Assembly: GCA_021229015.1 (NCBI GenBank)
Contig: CM037794.1
Span: 37,943,144-38,007,143 of the forward strand
Origin: Solen grandis
Lineage: Eukaryota; Mollusca; Bivalvia; Adapedonta; Solenidae
Length of the DNA stretch: 64,000 bases
Reading direction: 5' to 3'
Positions 34,385-45,884 of this stretch are shown here, piece by piece (the stretch's first letter is position 1; every line of letters starts with the position of its first letter). The notes under the pieces were generated by a model. The model was given only the letters and a program-made list of their open reading frames with translations, did no database searches and was not told the origin of the DNA. The position numbers and the translations under genes are program-made.

Positions 34385-35190
34385 TTTTTTACTCTGCTGT
34401 ATCAGAGTCCCTAGTTTTGCGCTGTGTCATCGAATTCATCTAGAAGAAACATATTTGGTGATGTTCCTTAACATTTATATAGTATACTGTATTGCAATAA
34501 ACATATCATCTTTTTAAAAACAAAAAAGAGGGAAAAAATCATTTCCGACATGCATATTTGTAATTCAATTTAATATCTGTACTGCTTTGGTAATTTGTTA
34601 ATTAATTAATTTGGACGCAATAATTGAATATTGATGTGCATGACGCTATATAGTCTAAATGCAAATAAGCTTGATTAATGAAATTTTTTTTTAGCAAATC
34701 ACGGAAAATCACGGTGTGTGAGAGAGAGAAGGAGAGAGAAAAGAAAGAGAGTTTATAGAATATACGGACGTTTCGATATTACATAATACTTGTGTATCTC
34801 TTTACCACTGTACTGTTTTGTATGGGAGACCTTTCTCTCGCACATTCGCATCTCCTTGCAAATTTTGTTGTGCTTTTAGTATTGGTTATAAATCAAAGCG
34901 CTGATAGCGCTGAGAGCACAGGGTTTTTAATGTGATGATGTCGCATTTCTTTTGCTTATCAAAGTAAATTTAATAAACAAAGATCAAATTTCGGAGCTAT
35001 GCCAATAAATTTAATGTTAGAAACCCGCTTTAACCTTTCGTGAACACGGTCGTTAAAAGAAGATAAACACATTATTTGTCTCAATGGACTGCTAACAATA
35101 ACCCACTCTTACTCTCCCATTTTCTCGTGCCTATAGTTTATAGGAGTATCAGAAGCAAATCTAAAACAACACACTTTCATTATTTATTTA
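34385..35190. other. AT-rich non-coding sequence
   Basis: A short AG-rich patch at 34718-34750 is the only distinct feature. Confidence 0.5.
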
Positions 35191-35249
35191 TTCTTTTTTT
35201 TATATAAAAAAATATATGTATCTTGTATTGGAAAAACAATAATAAAAAT

Positions 35250-35560
35250 GATTGCAAAAAAAAAAAAAAAAATCTCATGCTGGGGCTCGAACCCACTCCC
35301 CTTTCTAACACCGTTTACACGGCGAACTGCCTAACCACTGCATATAAATCATTATGATATTTTATTAAAATATCGCTAGAAATTCCAGCCAGTTATAGTT
35401 CAAAATATCTCTGAATTAGGTGCGATTTTTCCCCTTGCATACTTTCTTTTTCATTACAGGTTGTTAAAAACTTTATCTCCAGCATCGATTATCAAAACAT
35501 TTTTATTCATTTTCGACTTCTATAACACAATCGTACTGAAATAAACATGAAAATTATCAC
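35250..35560 (-). mobile_element. Repeat family F, copy F2, containing a tRNA-like head
   Basis: On the minus strand, box B GTGGGTTCGAGCCCCAGCAT (35276-35295) and box A-like GTGGTTAGGCAGTTCGCCGT are clear and better preserved than in F1. The plus-strand block GAAATTCCAGCCAGTTATAG, TTCAAAATATCTCTGAATT and CAGCATCGATTATCAAAACA corresponds to F1. An A17 run lies directly beyond box B, as expected for a 3' A tail on a short tRNA-derived copy. Confidence 0.6.
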
Positions 35561-35989
35561 CATTTAGTGATAATCCAGTAAAAAGGGGGAAATCGATGTC
35601 TAAATATAGCACCGAAACGTTTGGGGTGCAAAAATGCTTGCTACTATAGAACAAGCAATCCTGTTAAAATGGACCCCAGCAGTTTTTAGAGTGTACGTTG
35701 AATTCATTTTCTTTATGTCTCTCACAATATATATTTTACAAATGCTATAAATATATCCGAAGGCGAAGTTAATATGTTATAATGTTATACAAAGTAAGAT
35801 ACTGGTTTAAAATGTCCTGTCACTAATAGGTCTCCGTTGTTTCATCCGAGGTATCTTTAAATGCTTCAATGTACTTCAGCAGTGCAACGATATCCGTTTA
35901 TTTCGCCCAAATTGCTTCTCAAATGACCGACCTTTTCACATTGAAATACCATCATATATACACTGACCAATTTATTTGCCACATTGTTT

Positions 35990-36225
35990 GTTGAGTTTAA
36001 TGTTCAGTCATTTGGAGACTATGTTTACTGAAACAGATAAAGTGTTTCCACACTGCAGAGTCACGCCTTAGACATGTGGCATGATACCACACCCAGTCAC
36101 ATTATCCTAATAACAGACCAACAAGTCTTGGAACTAGATCTACTCTTATTTGCTGAGCGCCAGTATCATTTTTAACGGCTTGGGTATATAGCGATTGGGG
36201 ATCGAACCCACGACTTCAGACCATT
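35990..36225 (-). mobile_element. SINE family B, copy B4
   Basis: It contains inverted tail TTCAGTCATTTGGAGACTAT, core GACATGTGGCATGATACCAC and TTTGCTGAGCGCC, and inverted box B GGGGATCGAACCCACGAC (36197-36214). The head beyond box B is lost. Confidence 0.75.
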
Positions 36226-36334
36226 TTAATGCGTACAGAAATCTTTCAAAGCCAGGAAAGAATTTATCTATTGAAGAGAAGATGATCGATACCTGTTCAG
36301 GTATGCCATATGTCTCTGTGACCAAAGTAATCAT

Positions 36335-36805
36335 ATCTGCGTTCGCAAATGGTCATTGACTAAGAATTTGATTTCTGTGTATATCAACTATCAATACCCA
36401 TCAACAGACGCATGGTTACCCAGTGCAACAGCTTCTCCATCACATGCAATTAATAGCGTTAGACTGGTATTGTATCTATATGTCATTGTGGCCATGCCAC
36501 GTAGTATATGACGTCATTTTAAGCTAAAGCGTAAAGCATATTTTGCATCGATTCAGATGGAAAACTGTTGTAAGTATTTTCTTTTTTCGGCGTAGCTGTA
36601 TAATTTCGATTTCAACTCGCATCTTAAACCAATCAAATGTACACTAACAGCGGTAAATAATTCTAAGCTGAATAAAAGTGGGGAAGACGCAATGATGCGG
36701 AAAGTGTTACGAGGTTTGTAGGCACCTGCTTCGGGGATACCGTATGCTATATTTAACAGATTTTACCCGAAATGGGCGTTTACGAAAATAGCGTGTTACC
36801 ATGCA
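36335..36805. mobile_element. MITE family D, copy D2, degraded
   Basis: It starts TTCGCAAATGGTCATTGACT as in D1 and shares TCCATCACATGCAATTAATA, GATGCGGAAAGTGTTACGAG, GCTTCGGGGATACCGTATGC and TACGAAAATAGCGTGTTACC. The right terminus is lost or unrecognisable, and the TTAA flank is not preserved. Confidence 0.6.
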
Positions 36806-36809
36806 ATCA

Positions 36810-38180
36810 TTTGCTCACAAAGGAGCGAAAGAAACAACGCCTTTAGAGTGCCTGAAATTTTTGAGAAAAAAAATATACAAAGACTGTGATAGTTATTTCC
36901 ATCTTGCTAACAGATGACAAAACATGTTTCAGCCATGTACAATAAACAATAAAATTTAAAAATAAACGAAATAAAAAAAATATTCAGTTACGTTTTTAAA
37001 TCATGAATCATTTAAAAATGACATCATGTTACCCCGTCTTTCTTCGAAATCCTCTGTACGTTGATTAATGGAAAATGTAATTGGGGTGTTTTAACTATAT
37101 TTCAAGCTAACATATACATGAAGTTCAATCATAATAATTCATGTCGCACACGCCCAAATATAGCGAAAAAAAAAGATCAAATACCATTTTCTGCTTTAGG
37201 ATGATTTATTCATAACTTAAATAATGACTAGAGACCCAGTTAAGTGGGTGGTGATGTGGGATTCATTATTTGTTCAGACTAATTAACGTGTTGATTTAAT
37301 GGAAATTTGTAATGGCCATTATAAATAATGACCTATAAATCAATATGTTGAAGAATTAATTTGACTAATTGATATCTCTATAAAGATCAAACAATTATAG
37401 AGAAATAATTTCAAATTACCATTATTTTTTTTTTTAATATCAGATGTTTTATTTCAGGAAAACGCGATAAATAATCGGTAATCATTGTGTCGACCATCTG
37501 GGTATTATTGTAGCTTTTATTTTTATTTTGCATGTGCATTGTTTGAACATATATACGTCCTTCCCCCGCCTGGCTAAAATATAATAATATAGTTGGATTA
37601 CTTCCCTTTTCGTGTAGGTAAACTAGGCGTAGATCAATTAACAAATATAATTATATTTATTGTTCACGTGGGCTGATGTAATATAAATACCTTAATAGAA
37701 ATGAAAGAGCTTTTATCTGAGTAGAAGCGAGTCAGCATGGTGGTTTTCTGTTAAAAAAAAAAGAGAAAAAGGTTCCCATCAACGTTATGTATAATTAACT
37801 GTGAATATCCTTCAAAATGTTTTATTGAATAATCAACCCACGCTTTATCATGTGTTCGGAAAATATTCAGCTGATCACACATGGATACGTATGGTGGCTA
37901 TTTCTGCCATGTCGCACTTTCATGTCGAGGTCGCAAGCAAGAATGTCACTTTCTCATGGCAATCAGACTCCTGATGTAATCTAGTCAATTTATAGACCTA
38001 AATTAAAGTTAACCCTTTACTTTAAAGCAGGGTAGAAATCTGATCAGGACCGTCTCTATTAGGTCATACTGAAGCTTACAATTTACGGTATGCACAGCAA
38101 AGAATGTCCTGTCGGTGGGCAATTCTCATCCTTGAATGATAATATGAGCACAAAAGTGAAATGTATGATAAATAAGAAAG
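36810..38180. other. AT-rich non-coding sequence between D2 and D3
   Basis: No gene is recognised. Frames at 37411-37644 and 38076-38298 are without motif, and the latter runs into D3. Confidence 0.45.
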
Positions 38181-38187
38181 GTAAATA

Positions 38188-38628
38188 ATGGGTGGTTTCT
38201 CCATCACAGGCAATAGCATTAGGATCGGTATTGAATCTACATGTAGGATTATAAAACCTATATTTAAATTTTCTATTCTCATGTGCCGTCATATTCACTC
38301 TTCGAACATGCGTTCACTTCACATGCTGTACTTACGAAGTCGCCTCCCGGAACTGGTGAAGATGCTATGTTCCGGAACATGTAAGGTGGTGCCGGAACCA
38401 ACTGTTTCAGAGATACCGTATTTTGTATTTAACCGATTTCCCCGAAATGAGCCTTTACGAAAAATAGCGTTTTACCGTGTAATGTGACCTACACTTGAGG
38501 AACTTATATTTGTCAGATGAAATAGTCTTCACCAATATTAACGAGGGAGAGTAGATTTTCTTTTTAATTGAGAGTAGATTTTTTTAATTGATCATCTGTG
38601 AACCAGCTGCTTTGATGGTAATTAATCA
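38188..38628. mobile_element. MITE family D, copy D3, left end missing
   Basis: It shares GGTTTCTCCATCACAGGCAA, TCAGAGATACCGTATTTTGT, AATAGCGTTTTACCGTGTAA and AATATTAACGAGGGAGAGTA with D1. The right terminus ATCATCTGTGAACCAGCTGC is the inverse of D1's left terminus (GCAGCCCGTTCACAGATGGT) and abuts TTGA, probably a decayed TTAA. A 14-bp AGAGTAGATTTT duplication sits near 38549-38584. Confidence 0.62.
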
Positions 38629-38990
38629 TAAATAATACGGTATGTAATTCATATACATGTAAACATTATTTACTAAGCACACGAAAATAATATTAAGTAT
38701 TTCACTACTGTTAAAAGGCTTTAGAAACTGATACAATTGCACACACAAGCAAATGCAACAATATAACAAACCCAATCAGTTGTAATAACTCAAAGACATA
38801 TTAAACAGAGACCAGAAACTCATGCAAAAGTCAGCGGAAAATATTGCTTAGGTGCACAGCAAAAAGTTTGAAAAGAATCACAGGGGTAAATATAACCATA
38901 TTATAAAATAATCCTTTCTCTACTGCAAAGACTAATTTTCAGTTTGATTTATTTTGCCAAAAAAGTACTATTAATCACGAGTTAAATTTA

Positions 38991-40880
38991 ATCAGTGTAG
39001 CAGAAAAAACAACACATTTCACATAGTTATCATCAGTGTAGCAGAAAAAAACAACACATTTCACATAATTATCATCAGTGTAGCAGAAAAAACAACACAT
39101 TTCACATAGTTATCATCAGTGTAGCAGAAAAAACAACAACATATTTCACATAGTTATCATCAGTGTAGCAGGAAAAACAACAACACATTTCACATAGTTA
39201 TCATCAGTGTAGCAGAAAAAACAACATATTTCACATAGTTATCATCAGTGTACCAGAAAAAACAACAACACATTTCACATAGTTATCATCAGTGTAGCAG
39301 GAAAAACAACATATTTCACATAGTTATCATCAGTGTAGCAGGAAAAACAACATATTTCACATAGTTATCATCAGTGTAGCAGGAAAAACAACAACACATT
39401 TCACATAGTTATCATCAGTGTACCAGAAAAAACAACAACACATTTCACATAGTTATCATCAGTGTAGCAGGAAAAACAACATATTTCACATAGTTATCAT
39501 CAGTGTACCAGAAAAAATAACAACACATTTCACATAGTTATCATCAGTGTAGCAGGAAAAACAACAACACATTTCACATAGTTATCATCAGTGTACCAGA
39601 AAAAACAACAACACATTTCACATAGTTATCATCAGTGTAGCAGGAAAAACAACACATTTCACATAGTTATCATCAGTGTACCAGAAAAAACAACAACACA
39701 TTTCACATAGTTATCATCAGTGTAGCAGAAAAAACAACATATTTCACATAGTTATCATCAGTGTACCAGAAAAAACAACAACACATTTCACATAGTTATC
39801 ATCAGTGTAGCAGGAAAAACAACAACACATTTCACATAGTTATCATCAGTGTAGCAGGAAAAACAACAACACATTTCACATAGTTATCATCAGTGTAGCA
39901 GAAAAAACAACAACACATTTCACATAGTTATCATCAGTGTAGCAGAAAAAAAACAACACATTTCACATAGTTATCATCAGTGTAGCAGGAAAAACAACAC
40001 ATTTCACATAGTTATCATCAGTGTAGCAGAAAAAACAACAACACATTTCACATAGTTATCATCAGTGTACCAGAAAAAACAACAACACATTTCACATAGT
40101 TATCATCAGTGTAGCAGGAAAAACAACAACATATTTCACATAGTTATCATCAGTGTAGCAGAAAAAACAACAACACATTTCACATAGTTATCATCAGTGT
40201 AGCAGAAAAAACAACAACACATTTCACATAGTTATCATTAGTGTAGCAGAAAAAACAACAACACATTTCACATAGTTATCATCAGTGTAGCAGAAAAAAC
40301 AACAACACATTTCACATAGTTATCATCAGTGTAGCAGAAAAAACAACAACACATTTCACATAGTTATCATCAGTGTACCAGAAAAAACAACAACATATTT
40401 CACATAGTTATCATCAGTGTAGCAGGAAAAACAAACAACACATTTCACATAATTATCATCAGTGTAGCAGGAAAAACAACATATTTCACATAGTTATCAT
40501 CAGTGTACCAGAAAAAAAACAACACATTTCACATAGTTATCATCAGTGTAGCAGGAAAAACAACACATTTCACATAGTTATCATCAGTGTACCAGAAAAA
40601 ACAACAACACATTTCACATAGTTATCATCAGTGTAGCAGGAAAAACAACATATTTCACATAGTTATCATCAGTGTAGCAGAAAAAACAACAACACATTTC
40701 ACATAGTTATCATCAGTGTAGCAGGAAAAACAACAAATTTCACATAGTTATCATCAGTGTAGCAGAAAAAACAACACATTTCACATAGTTATCATCAGTG
40801 TAGCAGAAAAAAGCAACAACATTTCACATAGTTACCATCAGTGTAGCAGAAAAAACAACACATTTCACATAGTTATCATC
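38991..40880. repeat. 1.9 kb satellite of 41/44-bp units, about 44 copies
   Basis: The unit is ATCAGTGTAGCAGAAAAAAC AAC(AAC)ACATTTCACATAGTTATC. Copies are 41 or 44 bp depending on one or two extra AAC triplets. Recurrent variants are GTAGCAG versus GTACCAG, GAAAAAAC versus GGAAAAAC, and ACACATTT versus ACATATTT. GTACCAG copies are nearly always followed by the long AACAAC form, so variants are linked. The array ends abruptly at TTGCAGATATTT. Open frames across it are repeat artefacts, because the unit is not a multiple of three. Confidence 0.96.
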
Positions 40881-40884
40881 TTGC

Positions 40885-41762
40885 AGATATTTTTCTTTTT
40901 TACATAAAACATTTTTATTTATTGACTTATCTTAATACATAAGGTATCATTTTGATCTATTTTAAGACACATTTACTTCCACATATCTTCAATAGAAAAG
41001 GAGACATTTGAAAACGTGACTTTGCGAGAATATGACAATGAGAGATTTAGACTACTTGACAATCTTTGTTTGATAGGTCTTTGAATAAACACACACAAAT
41101 AAGTACAGCATAATTGCATATACAACAAGCACACACAAGCAAATGTATATGGGCAGTTGCAGGAAAATAGAATAAACTGACATAATTATACAAACAACTA
41201 CAATGTGATGGACATTTTGAATATTTTAAGATAATCCGGTAAAAATTACTGTATTTAATCATATTTTCTACTCCAATTCTTAAAATATCTTTTTAAGAGA
41301 AACACGGGTTCACCCGGGCTATCCATGATCAGATGATTTCATAGTGGTTTACCCTCGGTATACTGAGCAGACACTGATATGCCGCTATCAAGCCTGGCTA
41401 TCAAACGGCCAGAAAACAAAAGCAACTTAAGAGGCCTATGTCTCACCCCATGTTTGAAATTAAACCTCCTTTCACCGGCATGTTTATATTTCGCAAACAT
41501 ATTGCACGCTTTTGACCTTTTGCTGTTTGGTCAACAGATTGGGTACCCATCTCAGTGCACAAACCTTTGATATTTTTAAGTGCTTTGTCAAACTTTCACT
41601 TATCTGCTACAGTTAGTCTGCTACGCTACGTTACTGTAACAAGGGAAGTAACTGCTGTTGGGAGTTTGATGAGAGGGTATTCTGATAATGTCCCCATATG
41701 CATGGGTAGATCCTCCGGCCCTTATCAAAAGTCAGTGTCTACCTTTTTATAGTAGTTTTTGA
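40885..41762. other. Non-coding sequence up to the assembly gap
   Basis: Short frames at 41379-41752 show no motif or splice signal. CTGTAACAAGGGAAGTAACTG near 41634 resembles a short phrase common in mollusc repeats, but no second copy is identified here. Confidence 0.45.
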
Positions 41763-41862
41763 NNNNNNNNNNNNNNNNNNNNNNNNNNNNNNNNNNNNNN
41801 NNNNNNNNNNNNNNNNNNNNNNNNNNNNNNNNNNNNNNNNNNNNNNNNNNNNNNNNNNNNNN
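41763..41862. other. Assembly gap of 100 N
   Basis: There are exactly 100 N, the conventional placeholder for a scaffold join of unknown length. Open frames spanning it are meaningless. Confidence 0.98.
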
Positions 41863-44800
41863 TAAATTTACAAAAGTAAATTCTTTGTATTCGTCAGTGT
41901 TCACGGAATGGTTTATGAAATTTTTTTTCAGCATTGACTGAGTAATTTTGATCTGATTTAACCCATGTTTCATGAAGAGGGGAAAGATAAAAGAACAAGG
42001 CACCACTGGGCAGTGCAAATCGCCGTCATTAGCGATGAACCCATTTTTTTAAAAATGCAGTAAGAAAAAATTTTATTAAAGATGGATAATTTTTGCTTTT
42101 AAGCCCAGGTGCATAACAAAATCAGGTTTTGACTTTGTATACTTTTGTAATTTTGTGAAAATATTTAATAAAGTAAAATTTTTAATATCATGTAAATTAT
42201 TTTTAAAACAGAATTTGTTTAATAAAACAAAGAGAATTATTGTTATTATTAATTAGTAAATATGAAGTACATAAAAATTTGCACTTTTGTGAAAGAATTT
42301 GCGCTGTTTGCTGCACCGGGATTTGCTAAATAGAAATATTTTTAAAAAACGATAAATTGGGGTGATGTAAATGTAAAAAGTAATTTTTTAATCTGACATT
42401 AAATTTTTGAAAAAACAAGAAACAAATAAAAAGAGTTTTCCACTGAGGGTTTTTAAAATTTGGCCTTCCAAAAGTCATGTGGATGTGTTAACATTTGCTA
42501 AAATTCCTTCAAAAAAAAATAACAAAGGCAATAACCCTAAAAATAGGAAGCAAGAGTTATGTTTTTTGTGCACTGCACCTACCCTTTGGGGTCTACCCAT
42601 ATATGAAGTTTCAGTAATAGCTCTTGATTTTCCCAAATTATGTTCCGGACAAAGTAGGGACGCCGCCCGCCGCCCGTAGGGGTGACTATAATTAAAAAAG
42701 GCGTTAAAAATATTTCTATGTGAAAAAAAAGGGGTTTTTCTTTATTTTCCCCTTGGCCCTTTTTTTTTACCCCATAAAACCCCATTTAAAAATCATTGTT
42801 ATTTCTACAAAAACATTCTCAACAATTTTTCAAAAAAAATTGGAAAAAAATGTGACCCCCTAAATGCACAATGTTTTTCTATATTTTCCAGTTAATTATT
42901 AATATGAACAATCGAATGCACATGCGGACACACGACATAAAACACTGAAGTGACAACTGTATTTAGCTCACCACAATTGCTTACCACATGTTTCGGTTTT
43001 TCTTGAAAGACAATTTTGCTTGCATTTTAAATTTTTCCCATTGACTGGTCTGCGAGGAATGGGTTTTGTTGTTTGTACAGCATTTTTTTGGGGTTAAATG
43101 GCGCTGAAAATGGGGGGGATAATAAATGCACTTTTCAATACAGCGCCCCTGTGGATAAAAAAGGGTTTATGAAACTCCCAAACAAGCGGGGAAATTACAA
43201 ATTTTCCCATTTGTGTCATTGCGAAGAATTCATAAACAATTTAAAGGGACTGTCTTGCATACGCCGGATTAAAAATAAAAATGTTGCAAAATAAAAGGGG
43301 TTTTTGAAATTTAATTTTTTTACAAAAAAAATTTGGGTGTTTTTGAACTTCATATAAAAAAATATATGTCCCTTCTTGTTATAATATGTTTAAAATTGCT
43401 TTTGACTGAAAAAAAATTTTAAAGAAAAGGTTGGGGTGTTTTTTGGCAAAATGTAACCAAAAAAAAAAAATCTCACTTTTTAATCATCCAAACATAATAT
43501 AATATATTTTAAATTTATAGCGGGAGTGTAATTAGATTTACTTTTTCGTATTAACTAGGGCACCCGGGAATAGTCAGTGGTCGGGCGCCCACTTAACATA
43601 CTAGGGTCCGGGGGTTCGATCCCCATGGGGGAAAGAATTTTTTGATTTATTTCATTTCTGAAAAAAAAATTTATTTCTTTGGAAAATTCAAATTACACTG
43701 AAAAATAGTGAGACCGTCCTTTTAAATACAAAATAATTCATGAAAACTGGTTTTAAACGTGATATTTTTTTGTTTTACTCAAATACAAATTTTAAATTTT
43801 GTTGAAAATAATAAATTTATTAAAAAAAAAAAGTTTTTTGAAGCGTTTCAAAGGTGTTACATGAATAATGATTTTTAAAAAACATAGCAAATTTAAAAAT
43901 AAATTTTGGTAAAATAGTCTCAAAAAAACACAGTCCAAATACCATGCAGTGAAAATCATTCAAAAGGTCATTAAAAAAAATTCACTCGTCGGAAAAACGT
44001 TTTGAAAAATATTTTGTTACCTTTTTTTTTTGCTAGTAGAAAATCAGTCGACTAAAATTTTTTCCAAAAGGGACTAGTTTGAAAGATTGAAAAAGGTTTT
44101 GGTGCAGATGAGACATTAATTGGACAAAGCAAAATCAAAAGCCAGCTGCATGTAGAGGTGCTTAAAAATTGATGCCTTGAGTTCCCAGTCGCTACATTAA
44201 GGGCATTAAAATTTTTCTCTATTTAAAACCATACTTTTCACAAATGCATTCTGTTTGCATGACTCTGCGTACCCATGTTTTAAATAATATATTGAAAATA
44301 AAGCACATCAAATGCAACAAAATTCTTTTTAAATAAATTTATAAAATGTGAAATTTAAAAGGTATTTTTGTTATAAAAACAACAACAAAATCCCCAGCCC
44401 AGCCAGCCCCCCAAATTTTATAAATTTAAAAAAGTAACAATCAATCTAAATAAGCTTGGGATACTTGAAAACGGTCAATTTTACGTTAATTTTTTTTGAC
44501 CAAATAGACGGGTGTATTTCATTTCTGTCATGCAATAAGGAAAATTATAAAACAATAAGGCGGTTATCTTAAAAACCCATGTGATGAAATTGCTCAATGA
44601 AAATTTTTTTTTAAATAAAAAAAATTGGTCAAGCGTGGTTTTGCAATTTTATTTACTCGTTGTTAAGTCTTTAGACTCAAAAGGACACTGTTTTGGGTGT
44701 CTTGATTGGCACTGATAAGAACTGGTGTTTTTTTAACAACAGACGTCTGGGTGTCTTTTTAATTTGAAATCAATGGTTTAAGACGCCCTGGTACAATTCC

Positions 44801-45700
44801 TAAGGTCAATTTTGAGACCCCTGGTTAAATGTCAAGACATGTGCTGTACTAAAAATTTTACATCGGCAAAAATCCTATATTAACTGTAAATTATGTCGGT
44901 CCCACAATTTTTTTTGAAAAATCCCTTTCCCAAACCTATTTATTCAGCACAATAACAGTGTTCAATCAGCTTTGCTCATTAGGAGGCCATCGGGCCCATA
45001 GACCTTGACTTTGTGGCATTTAAAAAAAAAGGGGCCATCGGGTTTTTTATCACCGGTAAAATTTTTAGGGGTTCACCGTTGTAATATCAAAAAAATTTAA
45101 ATTTCTTAATGAGACAAACGGAATTTCGCCCTGAAGATAGAGGTATATGCAAAAGAACCCTTCATTGTCATTCCTTTTAAAAAAAATGCAACCTTTTATG
45201 TAGAGCTCGTTTCGAGTCATTTAAGCGGGTTTGGTTTTTTTTGATCTAAGCAGTGGAAAGGGAACCTTGTTTGTTTGTGGTTGCGGGGAAAAGGGGAATT
45301 TCCCCAATGTGGTTTTTTCATTTTGAACGGCTTTTTTTCACCTTTTTTATCAAAAAAAAACCTAAAAATCTGTTTCATTTTTGGATTAAAGCGCCGAAAG
45401 CGCAAACAAGGGACGGGTTTCTAAAATACTTCCTACGTTATGTTGAATTGTGTACTAAATCGCGAAGACAGTTGACAAGTGCTCGCAATGGGCAAAAGAA
45501 AAAAATAAACCCCAAAATGACCCGGCAATTTACGCCATTTGAGATGTTTAAAATTTATCGGTGTATATGTAGCTATTACCTTTCAAAAGTAGATCTACAT
45601 GTAGCCATGCCTTTTAGTTCGATTTTTTCTTGAAAATACCCGGATTTTCCCGATTGCTTATTTGAAAACGTTATTCGGGCCGTGTGCAAAAAAAAGTTCT
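41863..45700. other. No gene recognised
   Basis: A tRNA-like segment on the plus strand at 43570-43632 (TCAGTGGTCGGGCGCCCACT, then GGGGGTTCGATCCCC) is probably another SINE head. A phrase CATTAGGAGGCCATCGGGCC (44979-44998) recurs near 56912 as CATTAGGCCATCCCGGCCC. Frames of 60-126 codons are unsupported. Confidence 0.4.
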
Positions 45701-45719
45701 CACACGCGGGAGAGTTAAA

Positions 45720-45884
45720 ATGGCAGACGAGTTTTTTTGGTTTTCAGTGGGAAATCGGTTTTTGGCACTAAAACAAAAAAGACATTGTTTCTGCGGACAA
45801 GAAAACGGCAGAATACAAAGAAGGAGAAAATAAAAGCGAAATACGGGGAAAAAAAATTAAACGCTGTCATCAGCGAAATAAACG
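45720..45884 (+). CDS. Exon 1 of the putative gene, start codon to GTGAGT
   Basis: ATG at 45720 has a good context (AAAATGG, A at -3 and G at +4) after a GC-richer leader, CACACGCGGGAGAGTT. The first codons read MADEF. The frame then shifts by two within a G/T-rich homopolymer zone (about 45731-45780), after which KRQNTKKEKIKAKYGEKKLN and AVISEIN run open to the donor AACG|GTGAGT (GT at 45885). It leaves phase 1, which joins exon 2 as a valine codon. Confidence 0.45.

Noticed and set aside
40373..40621. 82-codon frame with repeated SYHQCS motif
   Set aside because: It arises from the satellite where 41/44-bp steps happen to keep a frame briefly open.
38991..40880. CRISPR-like array
   Set aside because: Units are contiguous with no unique spacers, and the context is eukaryotic; it is a satellite.
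41725..42018. Open frames across the gap
   Set aside because: They contain 34 unknown codons from the N run.
45253..45633. 126-codon plus-strand open frame just upstream of the putative gene
   Set aside because: Composition follows homopolymer runs and there is no splice connection to the exon at 45720.
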